DNA from: Plantago elongata
Taxonomy: Eukaryota; Streptophyta; Magnoliopsida; Lamiales; Plantaginaceae
Length of the DNA: 64,000 bases
Reading direction: 5' to 3'
NCBI GenBank assembly: GCA_036897095.1
Contig: JAYMSP010000010.1
Coordinates: forward strand, 1 to 64,000
The translations under genes and the position numbers were made by a program. The notes under the pieces are model-generated. The model was not told the DNA's origin. It did not search any database and worked only from the letters and a program-made list of their open reading frames with translations. Positions 37,000 to 53,963 of this stretch are shown one piece after another. Within the stretch, counting starts at the first letter, position 1. Every line of letters begins with the position of its first letter.

Positions 37000-38382
37000 T
37001 GAATCCTCTAAGAATTTTATCTCATTCAGAAGTCGGTACTGTGGAGAGATTCATGGAAGAAACACTCATTGGTGAAAGACATGAGATTCATAGTAGAGAT
37101 TCCTAGATTCCTGGATCGAAATCGTAACATGCGAATTCCAGAAACTGAAAACAGATATACTGTTTGAAGTGCTTTCAATAGCAGAAAAGCACAAAGGCCA
37201 CTCACATAAGCAGTTACTGGATTTGGTTTCTGGACAAACTCTTCTAGTGGAATTTAGGTTTCCATCACAGGTTAAGAAACAAGAACGTGGGAAAGACTAT
37301 GGCGCAGTAAAAAGGGAACAAAAGTTAGGTGGATGATGAATCTGGACCCAATTTGATACACAAACAATTGATGCAAACCCAAAACAGGATAGAAACATTA
37401 TCAGGCCTGTCTGATTCGGATAAATTTTGTCCTTTATACACCTTTTCAGTCATATTCCCTTCTCCTTGTGCGTTTTGACTCGAGCCTACATCTGCTATTC
37501 TAGGTTTCCTGGTATGGTGTTCTTGTTGGCTCGCTATTGAATAAAACGGGAGGAAGGAGGCGGGCTGAGATGGAATTTAGCGGACCAGAGGAAGAAGAGC
37601 TGTTAAATGTTTTGGTTGGAGGTAAGGTAATAAACCATCTTTAATCATAAATTCAAAGAGGAAAAGGAGTTAAGGGTGGGGCTACTGCCTAAAAGTAGAA
37701 ACAAGATCAAGGAGAGGAGGTGAAAGGGTTGATAAGACGGAAAATGCATACTAATGGGTGAGACTATACGTCTAAGAACTAACGATTCTATTTCAGATTT
37801 CAATATTTTCACGGACCTGCCTACTATCTTGTTATGCAAGGTTATAAAAACAGCATGGAACTATTGAATAAAGATCAATCAAATAACCGTAAAATGAATA
37901 GTATAATGAACTGGTCAACTGGCACAGAGTAAAAGCAGGACGCAAAATAATCTACAAGTAATGCTACAAGTTTCAAAAGTTCATGCTCCCATGAGCTTCA
38001 GGATGCCTGATGAGGGCATTAAGTTACAGGATTTCATCATTGTGCATGCTCTACATCTATAAATCCTCGAGAATTTGAAATAGTAGAAAAATAAAGGACA
38101 CCTAGACAGATGTTATCCGCAGATGGATACGACATCATAGACACCTCCATTGCAGCTCTGCTTCTGAATAAACAGGGAGCAATATACTCGACAGACAACA
38201 GACATTTGGAAGCAATTAACCAGTTCAAATATACAGAAAATTATATTATAGTACTCACAATCAGGAAATGAAAGAAAGTAATAAAGAGTTCTTATGTAAA
38301 CCAAAAAAACACAACCTTCAACTACCTTGGCTAGTGCCGCCTTTGATGATAGCCTTGCGTTGCTTGAATTTCACTATGAACA
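37000..38382. other. Intergenic and 3' UTR of the next minus-strand gene
   Basis: No coding sequence recognised. The last 300-500 bp are probably 3' UTR of the gene ending at 38383. Confidence 0.5.
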
Positions 38383-39444
38383 CTATGACTGCATAACTTT
38401 ATTTTGCTTAACGGAAGCAGGTGCCTTGAATGATTGGCACTTCCACATGGTTTTCCTCTCAACAGGGGTCAAACAATCGCCAGAAGTCCCCACAGAAAAC
38501 AAAGTCTGTTCATCTCTAGATTTCAAGTCATCTTTAGGGCTGGTTTGATCTCTAAAACTGCAAACACTTAATGGCAATTTTTTCTGCTTCATTTTGCCTT
38601 TCTTTTTACCATCACTATCCAATGACTCAACGGAAACACCACTTACTAACTTCAGGTTATCTGCTTTAATGGGCAGATGCTTTTCCCCACTAATCGAACT
38701 CAAATTGTCACTTCTGCCGGGCTTTGAATCGTTCAAATCTACCACAATCATGTCTACCTCCTTCACTGGATCTTCACCGTTTACTCCAACTATACCATTA
38801 CCATTGCTTGTAATTTTTTCGGTCCGGATCCCTTCTGCAATGCGAATGCCATTGTTCATATTCCCAGAAGTAGCAACCTTCACCCTTTTATGCTTCTGAT
38901 TCTTCAAATCAGGGCCCGAATTCTTAGAAATTCTTGGGGAACTGTTTATAACCCTGTGCAAATTCCGGGCAACTTCTTCATCCGTCTTGCCATTTGTATA
39001 ACCTTTTTTCTTATTGTACAATGCCTGAACAGGCATATGCTTCTTCATCTTATTCTTTTTGGGAGATTTCTCTTTGCTAGAGGTCTCTTCTGATAGCGTA
39101 GCAAGGAAATCCAAAGCATTCTTGGCAGCAGCCACAGCTACAGCTGCTATTGCAGCCTTCTCTTCAGCTTTAGCTCTTGCAGCCTTCGCAATGGTTGCAG
39201 CTTCTAAGGCAGCACTTCCAGAGGCTTCCACAATCTGCTCATTTGAAAGATTAGGGTTACTCAAGTGAGACCTCATGAGATCACTTAGTCGGGGGTCATA
39301 ATCACTCCCAGTACCATTAGAAGTTGATGGGCCAGGGGAATTAACATCAGAAGTCTGTCTCTTCAGACCTGCTAGCAGCCGTTTTCTAGGTGGTAAAAGG
39401 GAATCCGCATCCAAGTAATTAACATCACATGTATTCATCTCCAT
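38383..39444 (-). CDS. Ala/Lys-rich nuclear protein, function unknown
   Basis: Single coding exon, 353 residues, from the first ATG (MEMNTCDVNYLDADSLLPPR). I do not recognise a named family. Visible parts: a conserved-looking N terminus with PPRKRLLAGLKRQ; a nearly uninterrupted Ala-rich helix (about residues 72-115, EASGSAALEAATIAKAARAK and onward); two basic clusters that may be nuclear signals (SPKKNKMKKH, KKKGKMKQKK); and a Ser/Lys-rich tail ending PASVKQNKVMQS. A 5'-UTR intron (about 39490-40201) separates an upstream leader exon (CAG/GTATAT donor at 40202) from this exon. No signal peptide or membrane segment. Confidence 0.82.
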   Translation of the reverse strand: MEMNTCDVNYLDADSLLPPRKRLLAGLKRQTSDVNSPGPSTSNGTGSDYDPRLSDLMRSHLSNPNLSNEQIVEASGSAALEAATIAKAARAKAEEKAAIAAVAVAAAKNALDFLATLSEETSSKEKSPKKNKMKKHMPVQALYNKKKGYTNGKTDEEVARNLHRVINSSPRISKNSGPDLKNQKHKRVKVATSGNMNNGIRIAEGIRTEKITSNGNGIVGVNGEDPVKEVDMIVVDLNDSKPGRSDNLSSISGEKHLPIKADNLKLVSGVSVESLDSDGKKKGKMKQKKLPLSVCSFRDQTSPKDDLKSRDEQTLFSVGTSGDCLTPVERKTMWKCQSFKAPASVKQNKVMQS

Positions 39445-40600
39445 CTTCTTCTACATCTACCCAATCAAATAGCTAGCAAAATCTTCACACTGCAACAAAT
39501 CATCAAAATTTAGCACAAAACCAGGGATGATGAAACCAATTATGATTTACCAAATAGCACCAGCTGTAACATATCCTATCCAGAAACAAATTCAACTCAA
39601 GATGCACAAAACAGAGTCGGTACAAATCAAGCAAAGGCTCAATTCCATCTGCCAAAGACTGAAAGAATCACAAAGGAAACATAAACAAACAAAGATTGAT
39701 CATCGTATTCATCATATTCAAAATTAATCCAATTTCGGTACGTATCGATTTAAAATGAACCAAAAGAGGGAAGAAAAGCAGCATACATTGAGAAATGCTT
39801 GAAGGATCTACCACAGAATCTTAAACTCAAGCAATAGAAGTATACAAATCAATATCCGCCCAAGTTATGAAAACAAATTCAATACAAATACATAAACATT
39901 ATCGAAATCAAACTAGAAGACTTAAAACCTTCTGATCTAAGCCATATCATGCCAATAATTGAATTAGGGTTTTAAACAGAGCACAAGCAGGAAATGGAAA
40001 CCCTAGATATATTTAGAACCTCAGATCTACAGAATAAAACCCCAAACTCAATAATAACAACAACAACCACCACCATGACAACATTAATAAGCTGATCATC
40101 ATCATCACCACCACCACCATCATCAACCACAACAAAAACAAACAGAACACACCAAAAATCTCAAAAAATCAACCAAACTAGGTCTGCTTCTATTGCATAT
40201 ACCTGCAAACATTACAAAAACGAAAATCCACCAGCAATTGAATCCATCATCGATGCTCAACTCAAATTCTCCTACACGAAAAATGTCAAAAAAACTCCTC
40301 CAAATTTTTTCGAATTCTTCAGCTCCAATTCCAGTAAACTGAAGGTCTGTTAGATAAATTGTTCAGCCGATATTGGATCAATGGACGGCGAACAACATGG
40401 AATACGTATTGTTTCGTTCGAGTGAGCGATTGATTCGTCTGATTAGGAATAATACGTATTGTGACGATTACGTTTTGCGACGATTGAGGAATTGCAGTTT
40501 GATGAAATGATGGAGTTTTTTTGGTTTTGAGAATTTTTTAGGTTTTGAGAAGAGAAGAAGAGAAAAGAGATGATGAGCTTCACAGAACTGAATCCACCAC
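39445..40600 (-). other. 5' UTR and leader intron of the Ala/Lys-rich gene
   Basis: Acceptor TTTGTTGCAG ends at 39490 and donor CAG/GTATATGC lies at 40202/40201 on the minus strand. The outer leader exon runs to about 40580. Short open frames here are chance. Confidence 0.55.
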
Positions 40601-41219
40601 GTATTTCAGCTGGCTTTCAGTGACGCATTTGACCTTGTTTATGCGTGCGCTATGACTAAAATGCCCTTTGGTGCCCTAATTGAAAATGATAATATTGGAA
40701 TTTTTATTTTTGTAAGGAAAAGTATTAAAATGTGAATAATGTTTCTACATTGATGGGGATTTGGTAGTGGTGTAGGCCATGTGAATGGAAATGAACTCAA
40801 GGTTTAGATCTCAAGATCTATAAGAATTTAATTTCTCACATTTTAAATTTTTTCTTTATTTTCATTTTTGATGAATTATTTAACTTATGATGTGATATAC
40901 ATTTAAGGTGGTCTAAAGATACGAATAATTAAAAATTATATTAAATATTAAATGAATTTCGATTTAACTTTATTCAGTTACACACCTTACATATTTCTCG
41001 TATAAACCACAAGTGACACATTAGGGTTTAGAAGTATCGCGAATAAGATTAAAGATGATCATGGTTAATCGGTTATTGGTGTGAAGGTGACAATATATTA
41101 ATGTGATAAAAGATAAAAAAAATAAATTATCAAGACGTTAGTGCATATTAAATATTCACATAAAATCACACGAATAACCTTTTACTACAGTGGACCTTTT
41201 AAACGATAAACACTAATTA
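40601..41219. other. Promoter side and intergenic
   Basis: Upstream of the Ala/Lys-rich gene; AT-rich beyond 40680. No gene seen. Confidence 0.5.
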
Positions 41220-41352
41220 GGGGCTGATTGGCCAATCATTTAAATACCCCTATTTGGCTCGATAAACAGTGATTTGGCCTAAAATACACTTTAAATATCC
41301 CATTTCAATTTCATTCTAAACACAATTTCACCAAAATTTCATCGCCCAATTT
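41220..41352. mobile_element. TWA-MITE copy 3, right end lost
   Basis: Starts right after TTA with GGGGCTGATTGGCCAATCAT and shares with copies 1 and 2 the core GGCCTAAAATACACTTTAAA and CTAAACACAATTT. The right terminus is not recognisable, so the element is truncated or diverged there. Confidence 0.6.
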
Positions 41353-42498
41353 AAATAATAAAACCAGATCTACCATACACCCTACCCTAGCTCTAGAATT
41401 GGATGTTATTTAAATTCTAAGTACAATACTAAAACCTCTATTTCCACCTAATTTCAGCTAATGGCAATTTTTGAAAGGAATAGTCTTTGCGTGTTACCTA
41501 CATCTTAATTATAACCTAATTATAATTATTTCTTTCCTCCCCACGATTTTGTATTGTGGACACACAATAGTTAAACAAAAACTCCAGAGCAGCAGACACA
41601 TGGCCGACTTTTAATGACCTACCTATAACCTTAAGCCAAGATAGTTAACAAGTACGTTTCTTACGTTATTGATCTCAAAACAAACATTTTGACCACAGGT
41701 TCGGGCTAAATAAAAATACGATTGAATCTCTTTTTAATCAACGCCATCTAATTTTAAGTTATATAGTTTACATTTTATTACATGAGCTAGGAAAGGTAGA
41801 GTCATAAGGGAGGGTACTGACTCCGAGTTCTTATTCCAATTTATTTACAAAAATTGGTTATTAAATGAAAAAATTGTCAATCTGCATTTAATGTATTTCT
41901 TCACGGAAAGATTCTTCCATAACATTCATGCCATATTCCATAATATTAAGTTCAATACAAGAACAGATTAATACGCGTAGATCACTGTAGCAATATAGTC
42001 AACTTTAATATTCAACATTTGAGAGTTATAAATATCAGTCACTACCGAATATTGTGATATTTATAGTTTGCAAAAATACCAAGTTGTTATAAAGTGTAAT
42101 AATATATAATCTTGTCTAATCAAAATAAATTGATTTAGTACAACAGTTATTACTCCAATAAGACAACCGTTTGAAAAGCTAGTCGCTATAGCTTTTCCAA
42201 AATTCACTTGCCAGTCATGTTATCAAGTAATACCAATCACTTTACAAGTCACTCTATGTGATTATCGACTTACCATGTCGGTATTAGTAGTCACTAGTGC
42301 AGTCGACAGTGATTTTCATGGCATACAAAACAAAAGAAGCCAGTTCATAAATATGTGGACCAATAGCAACAAGTAGCCTTCACAGTTGGAGAAATCAACT
42401 TGCAGTTTTTCTACATTACTTCTCTTAATGTACAACAGATAAACAGTAAATTCTCCTCTATGACTATCTAGGAAAGAGATTACGTCCGTGCCCTCGAG
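41353..42498. other. Intergenic and 3' UTR of the ProRS gene
   Basis: No coding sequence recognised. Confidence 0.5.
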
Positions 42499-47302
<4,804 letters not shown>

Positions 47303-48293
47303 TCAAGGAGTCGCAATCACCATCAGATCACAAACATTATCCTCTCCCCAGCTCGTGCATGATAGTTTTGGAGACTTGGGGGATTGACAAGCAGGAGACA
47401 AGTACCCAAGAAGCTCAGATTTCTTGCACCAATCAGCTTCATCAGTAAACAGCAGTTCTGACAGCTCTTCAATTTCCAGATGCCTCGTATAACCTTCATA
47501 CTGTTATACCAAAGATTATATGACACATAATAGCATTGCCTAATCACGAAAAGGAAACACAAAGATATAAAACTACCTTCTTTGGTGGAGACAGAAATCC
47601 CTTTGAGGCTGAAACACCTGAGAGCAAAAACGTTTGCAGTTCATTAATAAACCAAGAAATGCAAATGCAAAAGAGATATTTGGCAAACTACAATCCAAGT
47701 TCAGAGTTGCTTACTCTTATTTAGTCCAGTTGACTTCAAGAAATAGTCAACATTAGGAGCCTGACTTTGAGCTTTGATACATTCATGATGATTGTGCAGA
47801 AACCTCTCATCAGCTATACAACTAGGAACCTTCTCAGAAACAGTTTCCAACTTCCGGCCCGCTTTTAGAGCTGGCTGTGGAGCTGGTTTGACTGAGTTTG
47901 TAAGGTCACCAAGTGCCTTTCGGCCACCAACTTTTCCTTTTTGAGGTACCTTAGAGAACCCCCTATCAGCACTTGGGTCTTTCTCAATATTAATGGTATT
48001 TGACGGGTTCTGTTTCTTTGTTTGGGGCATGTTAGCGTTCCTCGCGTTTGATATGTCATTTAGAGCCTTCCTAGCCCCAAGCCCTCCTCCTTTCTTAACT
48101 GGTTTAGCTACATTAGTCTTTCCTGAAGAAGTCACACCTGCATAAGAATCCAATTTAAAAGAAATTAAGTTGCATGGTGTTATAAGAGTATTAATTAACA
48201 CATTATTTGCAGGATGTCGGGTTTTAGCTGGATACCGTTGTATAGGCTGCTCAAGTTCTGATCCTGGATGAAGCGATGCGTTGAAGTTGCCAT
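47303..48293 (-). CDS. PANS1: PATRONUS-like securin (separase inhibitor)
   Basis: Plant securins bind and hold back separase and are destroyed by APC/C at anaphase, which protects centromeric cohesion. Four exons in phase: 48236-48293, 47715-48137, 47577-47617, 47303-47500; 239 residues. The start MATSTHRFIQDQNLSSLYNG matches the family N terminus. Two destruction-box motifs stand in a repeated context: RKALNDISN (42-50) and RKALGDLTN (92-100). Next is ERFLHNHHECIKAQ, a conserved PANS segment, and an acidic C terminus (EIEELSELLFTDEADW) that may contact separase. A 5'-UTR intron (48323-49209) precedes the coding exons. PANS1 against PANS2 cannot be decided from sequence; it could also be named simply securin-like. 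Confidence 0.88.
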
Positions 48294-49324
48294 GTCCTTG
48301 CTTGGGTAAAATATAATACAGTCTGAAATAATAGAGCACCAGACTTCAATAATTAAAAGGCAGAAATACAGCTACAAGTATTTAACAACTAAGCAGACCA
48401 CAAGTGACACATGAAGAAATTGCGTATCAGATACCGATACATGACATGTGATAATTAGTTGACATTTACCATGTTTGCGGACAATCTAAACCATCTTTAA
48501 AGAAAAGCAATGTATTGTGCTAGGGGAAACAATTGACAAGCCATTCTTTCTCTATCAGCAAAGCAGTTCCCATTCTAATTTAATCATCGATATGGATATT
48601 CAACTTAGATCCCAAATTTCATCAGACACCAAACTAAACACATCATAAATCACTTCAAGAAGTTGGCAGTTTATAAGAGAATGCCTATTCTATGTGATCC
48701 AAGACAGTTCTTGGAAGTCAAGAAGTTCAAATGCCAGTTTATAAGAATATCATACTGCCTATTCTATGTTCGCTAAGCTAAGATGGCTCCTGTAAGTAGC
48801 ATTCTGTCACTATATATATCTACTAAACAGAAGAAGCTAACAATCAAAATACTCTAAACCTAAAAGGCTAAACCGAAACCCCAGGCATAAACATTCAGAA
48901 AAATAAACCAGGGAAAAATAATCTAATCGGAAACAACGTATCTTCCTGAATGCCGTCAGCATTAACTGTTGAACAAATCAATTCCCCAATGCACTATCTA
49001 ATCGCAAACTATGCCCTAAAAACCTTCAAAATTAAAATCCTAAGAATCAGTCTTACACAACGACCGAAATCCAAATCACGTCACAGTATGAGGTCAAACA
49101 CTACATACTCATAAAGAAACATATTCGGATAGATAGATATGTAACTCCGAAAGCGTAAATTTCGACAAAATTACAGTGAAAAATTTAGGGCTAATGAGAG
49201 AAAACTCACACGAAGTTTCTTGCAACCTTTCTTGTGAAATACGTATGCTTTTCGTGAAAAATTCTGCTTGACTTCTCTGTAAAATTCAGATAGTAGAATA
49301 GTTTTCTCGTCACTTTCTTAGAAT

Positions 49325-49335
49325 TTCAACGGCTA
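49325..49335. promoter_or_regulatory. MSA-like element, imperfect
   Basis: TTCAACGGCTA matches 10 of 11 positions of the mitosis-specific activator consensus (YCYAACGGYYA). It lies just downstream of the predicted transcription start of the securin gene. Confidence 0.4.
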
Positions 49336-49380
49336 TGTGAATGAAAATGGAAATGGCTCTGTAATTTGGGAATTTGTCCT

Positions 49381-49388
49381 TTTTATAA
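49381..49388 (-). promoter_or_regulatory. TATA box of the securin gene
   Basis: The minus strand reads TTATAAAA, placing transcription start near 49350, just upstream of the leader exon that ends at 49210. Confidence 0.55.
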
Positions 49389-49402
49389 GCGAGCGGTAAA
49401 GG

Positions 49403-49413
49403 TCTAACGGTCA
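49403..49413. promoter_or_regulatory. MSA element (MYB3R site), perfect match
   Basis: TCTAACGGTCA fits the MSA consensus YCYAACGGYYA at all 11 positions. MSA elements are bound by three-repeat MYB factors and drive G2/M expression in plants. It lies about 20 bp upstream of the predicted TATA box of the securin gene. Confidence 0.65.
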
Positions 49414-52083
49414 AATTTATCTAAGGGCCAACAATTAATTGGGCCTTGATTGGACTCTAATATCAAAGCCCAGTTGTAGTCTTAATTGGACTCGGGCTTA
49501 GTTATACGGATCACTACAAGTCTACAATAACCATTCACTGAATTTCTAATGAATTGAACTTGGAATTTGTATTCTCGAATCGACTTCGAAGGCAAGTCTC
49601 CATTAGATATTTACCACATGAATACTTGTGTATTCATACGATACAAAATGTACATTAGTTGTATTAATTTGTAGGATCCACCCACGAATGGGGCACCACC
49701 GAATTATGCTTGAAGATTTTCATCATGTTAAGAATGCTACATCTAAGATGGAAATCCAATAACATCATATGTATCTGGATGGATGGATGTCTGTCATACT
49801 CATAACTCATAATTGGTTGTTAACTCATCTACCTGAGTTACTGAAACTCAGTCGTTTCGCAACTAGGTATTTAACTTGTGGTGTTATTTGTATTCCGGTA
49901 ATCGAAGAAAATTTTAATATAAAAAATTAGGTCACATCATAAATTTATAAGTTAGATGAGAGTCAAATTAGAGTTTAAATCAAGTAAGAGAATTTGGCAA
50001 TGACTAATGTGTCTAGCAACTTTACCAGTAACATGTAAAACATACACACTATTTGAACTTGTGGCTTGAGGCAATGCTACATTACCCAGTCCTTTACATG
50101 TACAAGTCTCCCAACAGCACATTTGTGCATATCATTAAGTTTACCCTTTAATGACAATTAATACACAACCCATCAAACTTCCGACATTAATTTCCACAAC
50201 CAACAATCATCATGGTTACTTTCATGTCCTGAATTCACCTTTCCTGGCAATCTTTCTCAAACTTCCATCATTCAATTTCTCAATTTACATAGTAATCGAT
50301 TCGATTCCACACCTTGTTACTTTCCGATTTACTATTAGGGCATTAACATAGTAAGTGTCGTTTTTGCAGAGTTTAAATGTGACATAAGTGCCACGAGAGT
50401 GTGAATTTGGTACATTTTCACCCTGTTATTAACCAAAAACTGATGGGTATGTGACAATTAGAATACAATTGCCATCATTGTTGAGACAAAATGTAATTGT
50501 TGAGACAAAATGTAATGATGAGCACTTTCTCAAGCAAATTGAATATATATGAATGCCACACCAGTTACAATTTTTTTATAGCAGGCTAGCAGCCATGAAG
50601 TCAATGTGTGTTAGTTTTTAATTTACACTTTGCACCAAACTTAACCAGCAGATGGGAAATGAATAATGTAAGGTAACTTGTGCTAGTTGACATAAGGAAC
50701 TTTCGACAGTTTTCCTAGGTAATATGTTGGGTGATAAAATTGTGTTAATTAAAAAATTGACGTGTGAAACGTGAATCAATTTGTTAAATTTTAATATCAA
50801 TATCAGTTCAAATACGTCTTCGAATATCATCGTAATATTTATTATTATTATATTTCTTAGGTCGAATGTATTGGACCCAGTTGAAATAGTCTGGCTTCCT
50901 TGGGCCATTGCAATTAAATTTGTGTTATAACTTTTTATGATTTTGATCTGGTCAAGTTAGATTTGGCTAACTTAATAAACTCACAATTTGCAAATAATAT
51001 TTCCCAAATTGGGGGTCTCCAATGTAGTTTACTTAGCTTATCAAGTGTAAAATGGTAGTGAATGACTTTTTCAAGTTGTTTAACACGGACTTATGATTCA
51101 TCCATCATGTACTATAGATTAGTAACGTTAGTCTAAATACACCTCTTCAGATTAACTATCATTCAATTATTGTTTATCGAATCGAACTCTTCTAATGTCC
51201 ATTTAATCGAATTGCATTCCAAACATCCCTTATATTTCTCGTATTACAAGAAATAATTCTTTTCACTTCTAGGACCATCTAATGTCAGATGCCATTAGAC
51301 CCCCTACAAATGTAGGCAGATTAGCATATTTACTCTGATTACAAGGACAAAAGATAAAAGAAAGAGATAAGTGTTGAAATTATCTTCGAAAGCACGTGAA
51401 CTTGCAATATATGTTCTCTCAATTGACAATTTGCATCATCTAATGGAAAAAATTGAAGAGTTGGAGAAGAATGGGATTGGAACTTTAAATAAGTGGTGGA
51501 GAATATGTTAAATTACCTTATAAACCCTGACAAATGACAATGATACACGTATGGCGTCCTTCACCTAACAACAAACTGCCTCAAAATATCACCAAACTCT
51601 TTTGTCAATCAACGTATTTGCCTCAAAAGGTAAAATCAAACTAGATTGGAGAAAAGTTAATCAAATAAACAAATTTTGCCGTGCAAAGAGAGGTATGTTG
51701 AGCACTCCATCATTCTCAAATTAAAGAAGTATTTAATAGTTGTGATAATTTTTGAATTTTTGAATGTATTTGTAATCAATATTTGTTTTCTTGAGAGAGT
51801 TCATAACCGATATTTACTTAAAAATAACATTTTAAAAAATGATTATTGTATTATATGCACTAAATAATAAAAAAATTATGTCATGTGCACACTATAATAC
51901 AATATTATATTTGAAAATTATATTATATGAACACTATAATATATTATTTTTTGTAAAATTCATAAAAACTGGGCGTTTTTTTGAAGGAAAGAAATAGCTG
52001 GTCACCGATACTTTTCCTTTTCTCTTGTGATATATCTAGACTCATAAATAATAATATATCAAAGTATGATTTCTTATAAATCT
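49414..52083. other. Intergenic, no gene seen
   Basis: AT-rich; only shadow ORFs. No coding domain recognised. Confidence 0.6.
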
Positions 52084-52248
52084 ATGTTCTATTCAACTGA
52101 TATCTACTGAATCGAATTGAATTGAATTGAATTGAAGTAATGTATAAATTATAACTAAACATACCTTAATTAAACTGAATTGAATAGAATTAAACTAGAT
52201 TAAATTTAACTGAACTAAAATGATTTTAAGTTGAATATAATATATCCT
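52084..52248. mobile_element. Pentamer MITE, copy 2
   Basis: ATGTTCTATTCAACTGATAT at the left and TTTTAAGTTGAATATAATAT at the right are inverted copies. The interior holds four GAATT-type pentamers and an AT-rich centre with TATAAATTATAACT, as in the other family members. Confidence 0.65.
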
Positions 52249-52368
52249 AAGTTTGGACTTACAATATAATGTTACGGTTATTAATTTCAAATGGTGTGTT
52301 AGTATGAACGTTTATGCAAAATCAACAATTTGCAAGATTGCATGTGGATCCAATATGCATTAATTTTA

Positions 52369-52608
52369 CTCCCTTCGTCTCGTTATTAATAAAATAATTT
52401 AATTTTATATGTTTTTAAGAAAAATATGTAGTATGTGATTAAAAATGAGTTTGAGATTAAATAGTACACGTGAACTCAATAATGTGTTGTTAGAAATGAA
52501 TTGTATTGTGGAGGTTATTTTTATAATTTAAATTTTTTTCATTTAATGAAATGTTGAAAAAGTAAAATTAATTTACTTCTAACCAGATAACGGGATGGAG
52601 GGAGGGAG
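52369..52608. mobile_element. Stowaway-type MITE, second copy
   Basis: Starts CTCCCTTCGTCTCGTTATTA and ends CGGGATGGAGGGAGGGAG, inverted copies of the classic terminus. TA precedes the left end; the right flank reads TG, probably a changed TA. 240 bp, no coding capacity. Confidence 0.75.
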
Positions 52609-53963
52609 TGAGCATCGTTTACTACAACCTCAGATAGCACTATTAATATAGTGCAGTAATAGCATGTGTTTTGTAAAGCTAGTATGGCTATGGCATGGCA
52701 TGGCCTGAAGATGGCCTTGTTGTGTAGATGAACAATAATCACAATTCCACATTAAGTTGTACTAAAAGTACCCCTTAAAATATATACAAGTAGGTCCCAT
52801 TTATAATCACACCTTATGTAATAATTAAGATGCAAGTATGAAATTTGAATTTGTGAATCATTACAAATAAGGTACATAATAATATATAATTTCATTTAAT
52901 TAGCTCGTTTGTTATACTGTCGGAGTGACCTTCTCCCCATTTAAATTAAACATTTTATAGAAAAAATCTAATTTATTGAAAAAGTACATTCAAATTCTAT
53001 ACCGATCCGTCCATTAGTTTTCCAGATACCATTATTACACTATTCTCAAATTTATCACTTTGTCCAAAACCACTCTGATCTTGAAGTTAAGATGTTATAC
53101 TACTAACTCTCCTGTTAGTGGCCTCTATCAGTTTTAGTACATCACTTAATTCCTGGATTGCCAGCTAACACCATGCTAAATGCATTGTATCTAGTAAAAG
53201 AGTTGCCTAATTCAACCCTCATCATAAACTAGTAATATAAATATTGGAACATACTTATATAATCCTAATGAAAGTGAAAAAACACATTCTAAGGGTCATA
53301 TATTATTTAGCATGAAATCAAATAGTCTTCTCTATAGCTACACATGTACACATTATAAGAGTCAAATATGCCATTTATAATCTCACCATCAAGAATAACT
53401 ATGATTCAAAATAGTGTTCTCAAGATTAAAATTGACAAGCCAAGTAGCCAACACAACAAATCGTACCGATACTTCATTAGTCTAATTCAGTCCAAGTGAA
53501 ACGAAGCGCAAGCGCTTAAACATACTACCATGTAACATGGAACGAACTAGTAGTCTCTAAACTGAAATTGTTATCCAATTCGACCGTGGTACTACACGTT
53601 CGCTCAAATAAACCATTTAACATGGAACAAATTAACACCGTTTAAACTAGAATTGTTATGCAAGTCGAACCGTAAATTCTAAGATACTGATGTAAGATTT
53701 AAGCAACAATACAACAACCAATGCAAGCAAACACCTAACAGAAGCCACTAACTAAATTCAAAAGCAGAATAATATAGTGGAACTTTTTAAGGAATCAAAC
53801 AGACAACGCCGTTTATTAATTGTTCTATTTTGGTGGGTCAACATTCGTCTCCATACAAAAACGTTAAAGAAAACCACTTGTACTTACTACAATTATGCAA
53901 AATAGCATTAACGAAAATACTAATTAATTAATTAATCTAAACAGCAATTAATTAATTAATTAA
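52609..53963. other. Intergenic and 3' UTR of the GRAS gene
   Basis: No coding sequence recognised. A short (ATTA)n microsatellite lies at 53920-53964, ending at the GRAS stop codon. Confidence 0.55.
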
